64,000 nt of DNA from Ramlibacter monticola (GTDB lineage: Bacteria > Pseudomonadota > Gammaproteobacteria > Burkholderiales > Burkholderiaceae_C). The notes under the pieces were generated by a model. That model saw only the letters and a program-made list of their open reading frames with translations. It had not been told where the DNA came from and searched no databases. The DNA lies in NCBI RefSeq assembly GCF_016722785.1, contig NZ_JAEQNE010000001.1:868001-932000 (forward strand), read 5' to 3'. The position numbers and the translations under genes are program-made. This document shows positions 25,917 to 34,201 of this stretch, in pieces (within the stretch, counting starts at the first letter, position 1; each line of letters starts with the position of its first letter).

Positions 25917-26800
25917 GCTCCCACCCGTTCGTAGGCCGTGCGCCCGCAGGAGCGGAAGCCCGCATGCGTCGACGGGAAGCTCTCCGAATGGCCCACCATC
26001 AGCAGGCCGCCCGGCACCAGCAGGTCGGCGAAGCGCGCGAGCAGCTTCTTCTGCACCTCGCGGTCGAAATAGATCACCACGTTGCGGCAGAAGATCACGT
26101 CGTAGCGCTCGTGGGCCGGCCACACCGGCGACTGCAGGTTCAGCTGGTTGAACTGCACCAGGGAACGCAGTTCCGGCCGGACGCTCACCAGCCCCTCGTT
26201 GGCGCCGGAGCCGCGCAGGAAGTGCCTGCGCAGGCGCTCGGGCGAGAGGGTGGACGTGCGGTCCATGCGGTAGATGCCGGACTGCGCCGCGTGCAGCACG
26301 TCGGTGTCGATGTCGGTGCCCAGCACGCTGCCGGGGCACTGCGCCTCGCGCAGCACCATGGCGATCGACCAGGCTTCCTCGCCGGTGGAGCAGGCGCTGC
26401 TCCAGCAGCGCAGCGGGGCGCCGCGCTGCTGCACCTGCGCGCGGGCGCGCTCCAGCAGCATGTCGAAGTGGTGCGGCTCGCGGAAGAAGGCGGTCAGGTT
26501 GGTCGTCAGCGCATTGACGAAGGCCTCGCGTTCGTCGGAACCCTCGCGCTGCACCAGGGCGAGATAGTCGCCGAAATTGGCCAGGCCGCGCGCGCGCAGG
26601 CGCCGCTGCAGCCGGTTGTAGACCATGTTGCGCTTCTGCGGGCTCAGCTTGATGCCGGCGTACTGGGCGATCAGCTCGCGCACGGTCGAGAAGTCGCGCT
26701 CGCTGAGCATCGAGGCAGCGTCCGTGAGCGGCAGCGAGAAATCGAAAGGGAGCGTGTTGCGGGCGGTCCCGTCGGCCGTTCGCAGGGGGTGCAGTTTCAA
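25913..26800 (-). CDS. cheR: Chemotaxis protein methyltransferase CheR
   Basis: SAM-dependent methyltransferase for receptor glutamates. The N-terminal helical domain has FSTVRELIAQYAGIKLSPQK. The SAM fold has CWSSACSTGEEAWSIAM, GTDIDTDVL and FCRNVVIYFD. The start is uncertain. TTG 26800 has GGAG about 8 nt upstream and is used here (295 aa). TTG 26818 is also open, and ATG 26710 would give a 265-aa protein that begins exactly at the conserved MLSERDF but lacks a Shine-Dalgarno. Its stop overlaps the cheD start. The matching receptor tether EWKEF is at the C terminus of the nearby MCP. Confidence 0.9.
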   Translation of the reverse strand: MKLHPLRTADGTARNTLPFDFSLPLTDAASMLSERDFSTVRELIAQYAGIKLSPQKRNMVYNRLQRRLRARGLANFGDYLALVQREGSDEREAFVNALTTNLTAFFREPHHFDMLLERARAQVQQRGAPLRCWSSACSTGEEAWSIAMVLREAQCPGSVLGTDIDTDVLHAAQSGIYRMDRTSTLSPERLRRHFLRGSGANEGLVSVRPELRSLVQFNQLNLQSPVWPAHERYDVIFCRNVVIYFDREVQKKLLARFADLLVPGGLLMVGHSESFPSTHAGFRSCGRTAYERVGA

Positions 26801-26898
26801 GCTCGGAACTCCGTCCAATGCCCGGCGGCCGGCACGCCGCCGTCGAGGCCCGGCAGCGCGAACTTGCGGGCCAGGCCCAGGTTGCGCAGCCTCGTCAT
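26797..26898 (-). pseudogene. Possible remnant of a second chemoreceptor gene start
   Basis: A 33-codon frame in the cheR-cheW gap begins MTRLRNLGLARKFAL, which reads like the cytoplasmic start of an MCP before its first membrane helix. It then turns into unrelated sequence and stops against cheR. It may mark a deleted receptor gene. There is no Shine-Dalgarno and the similarity is short, so this is tentative. The rest of the 299-bp gap shows no other gene. Confidence 0.2.
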
Positions 26899-27099
26899 GG
26901 CGAGGCCGCCGCCAGGAGCACAGGATCCGGCCCCGGCGCGCGGGCGCGCGGCGTGGAGGAGCCCGCGGAGCGCGTTGCGGTCGATGCCGCTGTTGGCCTC
27001 AAACTGCGACAAGGGGATGTACCTCCAAGGGGCCCGCGCGCAGCCCGGGCCCGCGCGCACCGCGCGGCACCCCGGCCCGCCTGCCTGGATCCGGGCGCC

Positions 27100-27609
27100 T
27101 CAGTGGACGGCGCCGTCGACCAGCGCCATGTCGGCGCCCGTCATCAGCTTCTCGATGTCGAGCAGGATGATCATCTGGTCGTCGATGGTGCCCAGCCCGG
27201 TGATGTACTTCGTGTCGAAGGTCGCCGAGGCGAACTCCGGCGTCGGCCGGATGGACTCGCTGTCGAGCGTCAGCACGTCGGACACCGAATCCACCACCAC
27301 GCCGACGACGCGTCCCGCCACGTTGAGGATGATGGCGACGGTGAACTCGTCGTAGCGCGCCTCGCTCAGGTGGAACTTGATGCGCAGGTCCAGGATGGGG
27401 ACGATCACGCCGCGCAGGTTGATGACGCCCTTGATGAACGAAGGGGCGTTGGCGATCGCGGTGGGCGTCTCGTAGCCCCGGATCTCCTGCACCTTCAGGA
27501 TCTCGATGCCGTAGCTCTCCGCACCCAGGCGGAACGTCAGGAACTCGCTCGCCGGGCCCTCCGTGGACTTGCCCGTCGTGGAACTGGCGCTTGCCATCGG
27601 TCCTTGCAT
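27100..27609 (-). CDS. cheW: Chemotaxis coupling protein CheW
   Basis: 169-aa scaffold that links the receptor tip to CheA. The CheW fold is evident from FLTFRLGAESYGIEILKVQEI, the receptor-contact block FIKGVINLRGVIVPILDLR, VGVVVDSVSDVL and the C-terminal ILLDIEKLM. An N-terminal extension of about 20 residues is Ser/Thr-rich. ATG 27609 has AGGAGAAG at good spacing; ATG 27597 is an alternative. It lies between the MCP and cheR genes. A perfect 16-bp palindrome sits about 53 nt upstream of the start. Confidence 0.95.
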   Translation of the reverse strand: MQGPMASASSTTGKSTEGPASEFLTFRLGAESYGIEILKVQEIRGYETPTAIANAPSFIKGVINLRGVIVPILDLRIKFHLSEARYDEFTVAIILNVAGRVVGVVVDSVSDVLTLDSESIRPTPEFASATFDTKYITGLGTIDDQMIILLDIEKLMTGADMALVDGAVH

Positions 27610-27661
27610 GTTTCTTCTCCTCTCGCGCTTGGCGCGCCTCGCACTGTCGAGCCGAGAATGC

Positions 27662-27677
27662 CATCCCGGCCGGGATG
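27662..27677. promoter_or_regulatory. Perfect 16-bp palindrome upstream of cheW
   Basis: CATCCCGG/CCGGGATG is a perfect 16-bp palindrome in the 194-bp MCP-cheW gap. On the minus strand it directly follows TTGCAA, a possible -35, and would occupy the promoter spacer. It could be an operator or a 3' hairpin of the MCP transcript. Confidence 0.35.
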
Positions 27678-27803
27678 TTGCAATACGTAAACGGGCCGGA
27701 TCCGGAGCTTCGCAACGACTCGTGCGCAAAAGCAAAGAATCCGGTCCGTCCGTCGCCCCCGTGCCGCCTTCCGGCCGGGGCCGGCGTGGCGCGGGCGGCA
27801 CAC

Positions 27804-29522
27804 TCAGAACTCCTTCCACTCCCCGCCCGCGGACCGCGCGCCGCTGGACACCGCCAGCACGGCGGGCTGGTTCGCGGCCGCCGCGCGCGCGGCGATGCGC
27901 GTCACCGCCAGCGGCACGGCCGGCAGGCTCTCGGCCTGCGGGGCTTCCGCTGCGGGCTCGGGGGCCGGCACGGCCGCCTGCTCGTGCAGCTTGAAGCGGG
28001 CCACCAGGCGCCTCAGGCCGTCGGCCTGCATCTTCATCGACCCCGTCGCGGCGGTCGCTTCCTCCACCAGCGCCGCGTTCTGCTGCACCACGTGCTCCAT
28101 CTGCGTGACGCCCGCGTTGACCTGCTGGATGCCGGAGCTCTGCTCCTGGCTGGCCAGGGCGATGTCCGCCACCAGGTCGCTGACCTTCTTCACCGCCACG
28201 ACGATCTCCTCCATCGTCTGGCCGGCGGCGTCGACCAGCTTCGCGCCGGTGTCCACCTTGCCGACCGACTCGTGGATGAGGGCCTTGATCTCCTTGGCGG
28301 CCGAGGCGCTGCGCTGCGCCAGGCTGCGCACTTCGGCGGCCACCACGGCGAAGCCGCGGCCCTGTTCGCCGGCGCGCGCGGCTTCCACCGCCGCATTGAG
28401 GGCGAGGATGTTGGTCTGGAACGCGATGCCGTCGATCACGCCGATGATGTCGGCGATCCTGCGCGAGGAGGCCGTGATGCCCTCCATCGTGCTGACCACC
28501 TCGCCGACGACCTCGCCGCCCCGGACGGCCACCTGCGAAGCGCTCACCGCGAGCTGGCTCGCCTGGTGCGCATGGTCGGCGTTCTGGGCGACGGTGGAAG
28601 TCAGTTCCTCCATCGAGCTGGCGGTTTCCTCCAGCGTGCCGGCCTGCTTCTCGGTGCGCTGCGACAGTTCCTGGTTGCCCTGGGCGATCTGCGCGCTGCT
28701 GTGCGCCACCGCGTCCGCGCCGGTGGCGACCTCGCCGAGCAGCTGGCGCAGCTGCATCATCATTTCCCCGAGCGCCTCCAGCAGGTGGCCGGCCTCGTCG
28801 CGGCGGGTGGTCCGCAGGTCCACGGTGAGGTCGCCCTGCGCCACGCGGCGCGCGGCGGCCACGGCCTCGTCGATCGGCCGGGTGATGGAGCGGGTGACCA
28901 CGATGGCGAACAGGAGGGCCAGCAGCGCGGAGGCGCCGGTGGCCGCCGCCATCAGCGACAGGCTGGCCCGCGCGCTGGCGGCGGATCGTGCCGACAGCTC
29001 CTTCGCCTCGGCCGCCAGCACCTGCACGACCCGCTCGATGTTCTCGAGGTGGGCGATCTGCACGCGCCGGATCCGGTTCAGCATCATGTCGCGCGCCTCC
29101 TGCATCTTGCCGTCCTCGGCGAGCTTCAGGAACTCGGTCTCCATGGCGAGGTAGGTCGTCGTGGTGTCGGCAATGCCCTGCAGGGCTTCCTTCGCCTTGG
29201 GCGATTGCGCCAGTTGGGCCAGTTCGGCCCGCAGCCGGTCGCGCTCCTGGCGGCCCATGCGGATGTGCGTGACCTCCTCCAGCATGTCCTCCTCGGGCAC
29301 GATGAACAGGCCCCGCATGTCCTTGGCGGCCGCCTCCACGCGCGCGTGCCATTCGCCGGCGAGCACGAGGGCCGGGGTCTGCGTATTGGCGAGTTCGTCG
29401 ATCCGCTGGCTCTGCGAGGCGAGGCTGGTGATCCCCAGCACGCAGGTCGCGACCGCCAGCAGGATCACCACCCCGAAGCCCAGCGCGAGCCGGGCCGAGA
29501 GCCGCAGGTTCTGGAACATCAT
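27804..29522 (-). CDS. Methyl-accepting chemotaxis protein
   Basis: 572-aa chemoreceptor. The first membrane helix (about residues 12-32) is followed by a periplasmic four-helix-bundle region, a second membrane helix near 190-212 ([10 protein letters not shown]), a HAMP domain ([19 protein letters not shown]) and the long signalling coiled coil. The coiled coil includes the highly conserved hairpin tip [27 protein letters not shown]. The last five residues, EWKEF, match the CheR/CheB-tethering pentapeptide of receptors such as E. coli Tar. Two adjacent ATGs exist; the first, 4 nt after GGAG, is used. The ligand is unknown. Confidence 0.95.
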   Translation of the reverse strand: MMFQNLRLSARLALGFGVVILLAVATCVLGITSLASQSQRIDELANTQTPALVLAGEWHARVEAAAKDMRGLFIVPEEDMLEEVTHIRMGRQERDRLRAELAQLAQSPKAKEALQGIADTTTTYLAMETEFLKLAEDGKMQEARDMMLNRIRRVQIAHLENIERVVQVLAAEAKELSARSAASARASLSLMAAATGASALLALLFAIVVTRSITRPIDEAVAAARRVAQGDLTVDLRTTRRDEAGHLLEALGEMMMQLRQLLGEVATGADAVAHSSAQIAQGNQELSQRTEKQAGTLEETASSMEELTSTVAQNADHAHQASQLAVSASQVAVRGGEVVGEVVSTMEGITASSRRIADIIGVIDGIAFQTNILALNAAVEAARAGEQGRGFAVVAAEVRSLAQRSASAAKEIKALIHESVGKVDTGAKLVDAAGQTMEEIVVAVKKVSDLVADIALASQEQSSGIQQVNAGVTQMEHVVQQNAALVEEATAATGSMKMQADGLRRLVARFKLHEQAAVPAPEPAAEAPQAESLPAVPLAVTRIAARAAAANQPAVLAVSSGARSAGGEWKEF

Positions 29523-29675
29523 CTCTCTCCTGTCATGCGGCGCGCTTCCCAACGACGCCTGCTGAGTCACAGGATGAGGGTGCCTCTCATTGCGCCAGTA
29601 GATGTACGTCAACCGAGGGAGATTGCTTAACCCCCGGCGACCGGCGGCGGTGCGGTTATCCCGGAAGGCAGGCAA

Positions 29676-29799
29676 AACCAAACAGCCGAACGCAGAGAGC
29701 GCAGAAGCTACGCAGAGGACGCAGAAAAAAAAAGCTTTTAAGGTTTTCTTCTGCGCCCTCTGCGGAACCTCTGCGCTCTCTGCGTTCGGCTGTTTGGTT
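29676..29799. repeat. Long hairpin of 10-nt CGCAGAG units, copy C
   Basis: Third and longest copy. The outer arms AACCAAACAGCCGAACGC and GCGTTCGGCTGTTTGGTT are perfect complements. The stem continues with CAGAGAGCGCAGA on one side, giving about 30 uninterrupted pairs before the less regular inner units. The inner loop is A/T-rich. It lies between cheA and the MCP gene within a same-strand cluster. Confidence 0.88.
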
Positions 29800-29817
29800 G
29801 ACCTGCCCTTTCAGGCC

Positions 29818-32094
29818 TCAGAACTGCATCGCGCCTTCGCGCCCCGACAGCCGCACCAGGTGGGCGACGTCCAGGATCAGGGCGACCGAGCCATCGCCCA
29901 TCACGGTGGCGCCGGAGAGTCCCGGCACACGGCGGAAGTTGGCTTCCAGGCTCTTGACCACCACCTGCTGCTGGCCGACCAGTTCGTCCACCAGCAGGGC
30001 GGCCTTGGAGCCGTCGGTCTCCACGATCACCGCGATGGCGGAGGCCTGCTCGCGCGGCTTCTGCGGCGGGAACAGCTTCGCCAGGTGCAGCACCGGCAGG
30101 TATTCCTCGCGCACGCGCAGGGTGTCCCCGTGGCCCGGCAGCGTGTGCAGTTCGCCGGCGCCCACGCTCAGCGACTCCACCACGCAGGCGAGCGGCAGCA
30201 CGTAGGTCTCGGCGCCGATGGAGATGGTCATGGCCTCCATGATGGCCAGCGTGAGCGGCACGCTGACCGTCACGCGCATGCCCTGCCCCGGCACCGAGGA
30301 CAAGTCCACCGTGCCGCCCAGCGCCTGGATGTTGCGCCGGACCACGTCCATGCCGACGCCGCGCCCGGAGACGTCCGTCACCTTGTCCGCGGTCGACAGG
30401 CCGGCTTCGAAGATCAGCTGCCAGACCTCGGCGTCGGGCGCATCGGGCGAGATGGGGTTGCCGCGCTCGATCGCGCGCTTCAGGATGCGCTCGCGGTCGA
30501 GGCCGCGGCCGTCGTCGCTCACCTCGATCAGGATGTTGCCGCCCCGCTGGCTGGCGCGCAGCCACACGGAACCCACCGGCGCCTTGCCGGCGGCGATGCG
30601 CTCCTCCGGCGTTTCCAGCCCGTGGTCGATCGCGTTGCGCACCAGGTGCATCAGCGGATCGGAGATTTTCTCGATCAGGCCGCGATCGAGCTCGGTGCTC
30701 TCGCCCGAGACCTTCAGCTCGACGCGCTTGCCCATCCGGTTGGACAGCTCGTGCACCACGCGCGGGAAGCGCGAGAACACGTTGGAGATCGGCAGCATGC
30801 GGATGGCGAGCACAGCCTCCTGCAAGTTGCGCGTGTGGCGCGACAGGTCGGCCAGGCCGCTGTTGCCGCCGTAGCGGCTGTCCCCCGCGTGGTCGGCGAC
30901 GGCGCCGTTGCGCTGGAGCATGGCCTCGGTGATCACCAGCTCGCCCACCAGGTTCACCAGCAGGTCGATCTTCTCGGTCGCCACGCGGATGAAGGTGGTG
31001 TCGTGCGCGACCGGCGTGGCCGGCTCCTGCGCGTCCGCGGGCGCGGCGAAGGCGACCGGCGCGGGCGTGGCCGCGGCGATCGGCGCGGCTGCCGGAACCG
31101 GCGTCGCGACGGCGGCGCGCTGGCTGTGGAACTGCTCCGGGGTGACGAACAGTTCGACGGGACCGGCGACTTCCTTCGCGGCCCGGTCCTTCTTCAGTTC
31201 CTCGGGCGTCACGAACAGGTCGACGGAGCCGCCGTGCCGGGTCGCGTTGGCCTGCGCCGCGGCCGCGCGTTTCTTGAACTCCTCCGGGTCGACGAAGAAC
31301 TCGTCTTCCGCCTCGTTCGCTGCCGCCGCGGCCGGCGCCACCGCCTGCAGCACCGGCGCGGGTGCGGGCACCGCGGCCGGCGCGGCCGCGGGTTGCGGCT
31401 GCGCTTCCGCCGTGGCGGCCTGCAGCGTCTGCAGCACGATCTGCTCCGGCGGCACCACCAGCGCCAGCACGCTCTGCAGGTCCGCCGCGGCGCCCTGCAG
31501 CGCCACCTCGAAGGCGACGCTGCCGCCTTCCACGTTGTCCACCTCGGTGTTGGTGACGGTGCCCATCTCGGCCAGGCCCGTCAGCATCATGTCCAGTTCG
31601 AGTTCGTCGATCGGGGTCGCCAGCGGGCCGAGCCTCACGCGGAAGTGGCGCGTGACGGGACCCGCCTGGCCGCCGCGCGCGTCGGCCGCGGGCTGCGCCA
31701 CGCGATCGCGCAGCACCGCCTCGACGTCGGCCGCGTCCGGAGCCTCGGGCCGCGAGCCGCGGCGGTGCTGCACCTGCAGCCGCAGCACGTCGCCGGCCCG
31801 CAGCATCGCTTCGATGTCCTCGGTGGCCAGGGGACGCTCGTTCTTGCGCAGCAGGTCCAGCAGGTTCTCCTGCAGGTGCGTGAGCGCCGCGATCTCGCTG
31901 CAGCCCAGCATGGCGGCGCTGCCCTTGATGGAGTGCACCGCGCGGAAGATCGCGTTCAGGTCGTCGGGCTGCGGGGCGTCGACGTCCATGCGCAGGAGGA
32001 TCGCCTCCACGTTCTCGAGGTGCTCGTGGGCCTCCTCGAAGAAGATGGTGCGGAAGGCGAGCGGGTCGCCGAAGCTGTTCGAGGGCTGGAACAT
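29818..32094 (-). CDS. cheA: Chemotaxis histidine kinase CheA
   Basis: 758-aa autokinase. The P1 Hpt domain carries His54 (RAVHSIKGSAAML). A P2-like alpha/beta region spans about residues 148-225. It is followed by a low-complexity Ala/Pro linker with three copies of a short motif at 263-275, 291-303 and 313-325 (DEFFVDPEEFKK, VDLFVTPEELKK, VELFVTPEQFHS). Next come the P3 dimerisation helices and P4 ATPase with HLVRNAIDHGLE, SDDGRGLD and SGRGVGMDVV. The C-terminal P5 CheW-like domain ends in REGAMQF. No receiver domain is fused. The cheY-like gene lies 21 nt upstream. Confidence 0.95.
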   Translation of the reverse strand: MFQPSNSFGDPLAFRTIFFEEAHEHLENVEAILLRMDVDAPQPDDLNAIFRAVHSIKGSAAMLGCSEIAALTHLQENLLDLLRKNERPLATEDIEAMLRAGDVLRLQVQHRRGSRPEAPDAADVEAVLRDRVAQPAADARGGQAGPVTRHFRVRLGPLATPIDELELDMMLTGLAEMGTVTNTEVDNVEGGSVAFEVALQGAAADLQSVLALVVPPEQIVLQTLQAATAEAQPQPAAAPAAVPAPAPVLQAVAPAAAAANEAEDEFFVDPEEFKKRAAAAQANATRHGGSVDLFVTPEELKKDRAAKEVAGPVELFVTPEQFHSQRAAVATPVPAAAPIAAATPAPVAFAAPADAQEPATPVAHDTTFIRVATEKIDLLVNLVGELVITEAMLQRNGAVADHAGDSRYGGNSGLADLSRHTRNLQEAVLAIRMLPISNVFSRFPRVVHELSNRMGKRVELKVSGESTELDRGLIEKISDPLMHLVRNAIDHGLETPEERIAAGKAPVGSVWLRASQRGGNILIEVSDDGRGLDRERILKRAIERGNPISPDAPDAEVWQLIFEAGLSTADKVTDVSGRGVGMDVVRRNIQALGGTVDLSSVPGQGMRVTVSVPLTLAIMEAMTISIGAETYVLPLACVVESLSVGAGELHTLPGHGDTLRVREEYLPVLHLAKLFPPQKPREQASAIAVIVETDGSKAALLVDELVGQQQVVVKSLEANFRRVPGLSGATVMGDGSVALILDVAHLVRLSGREGAMQF

Positions 32095-32115
32095 GAGGCC
32101 TCCCTGCCGGTCCCG

Positions 32116-32478
32116 TCAGATGAACTTGCCGACGATGTCCAGCATGCGCTGCGGGTCGAAGGGCTTGGCCATCCAGCCCGTGGCGCCGGCCTCGCGGCCC
32201 TTCTGCTTCAGCTCGGGGCTCGCTTCGGTGGACAGCACGATCAGCGCCACCGGGTCGTAGTTGGGCAGCTGGCGCAGCTCGCGCACCAGGGTCACGCCGT
32301 CCATGCGCGGCATGTTGTGGTCGGTCACCACGAGGTCGAAGACGCGCTGGCGCGCCAGTTCCAGGGCCTCGACGCCGTCGCCGGCCTGGGCGACCTGATA
32401 CCCGGCGCCTTCCAGCACCGCCGCCACCATCGCGCGCATCGAACGGGTGTCGTCCACCACCAGGATAGATTTGCTCAT
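32116..32478 (-). CDS. cheY: Single-domain response regulator, CheY-like
   Basis: 120-aa receiver with the acidic pair LVVDDTRSMRAM, phospho-acceptor Asp53 (VVTDHNMPRMDG), conserved Ser/Thr (VLSTEAS) and Lys (MAKPFDP). It is the likely phosphoryl target of the adjacent CheA. ATG overlaps the stop of the upstream two-receiver gene (ATGA). Without flagellar genes nearby, it may or may not act on a flagellar motor; a pilus or another output is possible. Confidence 0.93.
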   Translation of the reverse strand: MSKSILVVDDTRSMRAMVAAVLEGAGYQVAQAGDGVEALELARQRVFDLVVTDHNMPRMDGVTLVRELRQLPNYDPVALIVLSTEASPELKQKGREAGATGWMAKPFDPQRMLDIVGKFI

Positions 32479-33356
32479 TTTTTCGTTGCTCCGGAACGCT
32501 CGCGCTTGCGACTGCTGGGAAGGAATTTGGCGATCACCTCGAGGAGGCGGTCCTCGTCGAGGGGCTTGGTCAGGTACTCGTCGCAGCCCGCGAGCGAGCC
32601 GCGCAGCTTGTCGAACGGCGAGCTGCGGCTGGTGAGCATCACCACCGCGGTCTTCTTGATGGCGTGCTTGTTGGCCTTGATCGCCTTGCAGACGTGGTAG
32701 CCGTCGATGCCGGGCAGCACCACGTCGAGGAACACGCAGGCGTATTCGCGCTGGCCCGTGAGGCCGACGGCCTCCTCGCCCGTCTCGGCGAAGTCCACCT
32801 CGAACTGGAAGGGCGCGAGCTTGGCCTTCATGAACATGCGCACCGAGGCGTTGTCGTCGACCACCAGCACGGTGTCGCCGGCGGCGCGCTTCTGCGCGGC
32901 GGCGCCCTCGAAGCCCCCGCTGTGCGGCGCACCGGTGCGGCCGGCGCTGCTGGCCGAGAACGTGTGGCCCAGGGGCAGCGTGCCGTCCTCGTCGTCGCGC
33001 TTGTGCCCCGCGGCGGAGGTGCCGGAGGCCATCACGGTCTCCTCCAGCGCCTGCAGCAGCCGGGCCCACTGCAGCGGCCGCGGCAGCATCGGGAAGCCGA
33101 GGCTGTCGGCGGCGGCGCCGATCAACACCGCCGGCAGGTTGGCGCGGCGGCTCAGCATCTTGAATTCGTTCAGCGCCTCGGGGTTCTCGGCATCCACGAG
33201 GTAGATGTCGGCCGATCCGCTGACGGTGGCGGCAGGGTCGTACTGCAAGAAGCCGGGATCGCGCCGCGCGCCGAGGGCGAAGATGCTCGCGAGCATCGAT
33301 CGCTCCACCGCGTTGAAGCCGATCACGTCGACCAGGTATTGTTCATTCACATTCAC
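32475..33356 (-). CDS. Two-receiver response regulator, first receiver degenerate
   Basis: 293-aa protein. Residues about 1-110 look like a receiver fold (strand ADIYLVDAENPEAL with a central Asp, and a C-terminal PLQWARLLQALEE helix) but lack the paired acidic residues. A Gly/Ser-rich linker follows. A canonical receiver then has TVLVVDDNASVRM, phospho-acceptor in CVFLDVVLPGIDG, VMLTSRSS and YLTKPLDED. GTG 33356 is chosen because it overlaps the kinase stop as GTGA with AGAGGT upstream; GTG 33365 is an alternative. There is no output domain. It links the Ser/Thr kinase genes to the che genes by overlap. Confidence 0.85.
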   Translation of the reverse strand: MNVNEQYLVDVIGFNAVERSMLASIFALGARRDPGFLQYDPAATVSGSADIYLVDAENPEALNEFKMLSRRANLPAVLIGAAADSLGFPMLPRPLQWARLLQALEETVMASGTSAAGHKRDDEDGTLPLGHTFSASSAGRTGAPHSGGFEGAAAQKRAAGDTVLVVDDNASVRMFMKAKLAPFQFEVDFAETGEEAVGLTGQREYACVFLDVVLPGIDGYHVCKAIKANKHAIKKTAVVMLTSRSSPFDKLRGSLAGCDEYLTKPLDEDRLLEVIAKFLPSSRKRERSGATKK

Positions 33357-34201
33357 GGTAACCACCTCTGGCCCAGAAGGCCGAGTACGGCGTCCGCATC
33401 GGGAAGCCGGTCATTCACCTCTTTGGCAAGCATTCGGTCGAGCAGCGGCTGCAGTCCCGCGAGGTCGGCGGGCAGGCGCGGCGGCGGGGCCATGAGGTGC
33501 TGCGACAGCACCTCCATCAGCGTCTCGCCGGCGAAGGGGGGGCAGCCACGGAGCATCTCGTGCAGCAGCACGCCGAGGCTGTAGACGTCGGCGGCGGGCG
33601 CGGCGCAGGCGCCCTCGAGCTGTTCCGGGGCGACGTAGCGCGGCGTGCCGACCAGGGCGCCGGGCTGCGCGCGCGGGTCCGGCGCGCCCACGGACGTCAC
33701 CAGGCCGAAGTCGGCCAGCACCAGTTCGCCGGTGGCGCGCAGCAGCAGGTTGTCCGGCTTGACGTCGCGGTGCACCAGGCCGCGGCGATGCAGTTGGGCC
33801 ACCGCCTCGGCGGCCTGCCGCAGCAGGTGCAGGGCCTCGGGGGCGGTGTTGCCCTGCCCGATCAGGCGGCGAAGGTTGCCCCCCGGCAGGTGTTCCATCG
33901 CGAGCCAGCCCTGGCCGCCGGCTTCGCCGCAGCCGAACACCTTCACGACGTGCGGGCCGTCCAGGCGGACCGCCATGGCGTACTCGCGCATCAGCGCGCC
34001 GTCGCCGGCGGGCTGCAGCTTCAGCACCACTTCGCGCTCCCCGGCCTCGTCCCACGCCAGCCAGGCGGCGGCGTGGCGGCCGCGGCCCACCTGGCGCAGC
34101 AGCTGGAAGCCGGGGATGTGGGGCGCGAAGGCGCCGGGCGGCTGCGTCGCGCGCGCGGCGCGCCGGGCGTGGGTGCCGGGTGCAGAGGAGCTCGGGACCA
34201 T
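33353..34201 (-). CDS. Eukaryote-like Ser/Thr protein kinase, short form
   Basis: 282-aa single-domain Hanks-type kinase without a membrane helix. A modified glycine loop VGRGRHAAAW is followed by the ATP Lys in EVVLKLQP, the catalytic loop LVHRDVKPDNLL, DFGLVTS and RYVAPEQL with a normal C-lobe (YSLGVLLHEMLRG). The catalytic residues are present, so it should be active despite the unusual Gly loop. ATG overlaps the stop of the upstream kinase (TGATG), and its own stop overlaps the two-receiver gene. The substrate could be a che component, but this is inference from position only. Confidence 0.88.
   Translation of the reverse strand: MVPSSSAPGTHARRAARATQPPGAFAPHIPGFQLLRQVGRGRHAAAWLAWDEAGEREVVLKLQPAGDGALMREYAMAVRLDGPHVVKVFGCGEAGGQGWLAMEHLPGGNLRRLIGQGNTAPEALHLLRQAAEAVAQLHRRGLVHRDVKPDNLLLRATGELVLADFGLVTSVGAPDPRAQPGALVGTPRYVAPEQLEGACAAPAADVYSLGVLLHEMLRGCPPFAGETLMEVLSQHLMAPPPRLPADLAGLQPLLDRMLAKEVNDRLPDADAVLGLLGQRWLP

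Noticed and set aside
29523..29675. Search for a flagellar sigma-28 promoter upstream of the MCP gene
   Set aside because: No TAAA-N15-GCCGATAA-like match on the minus strand; only a lone TTGACG without a fitting -10.
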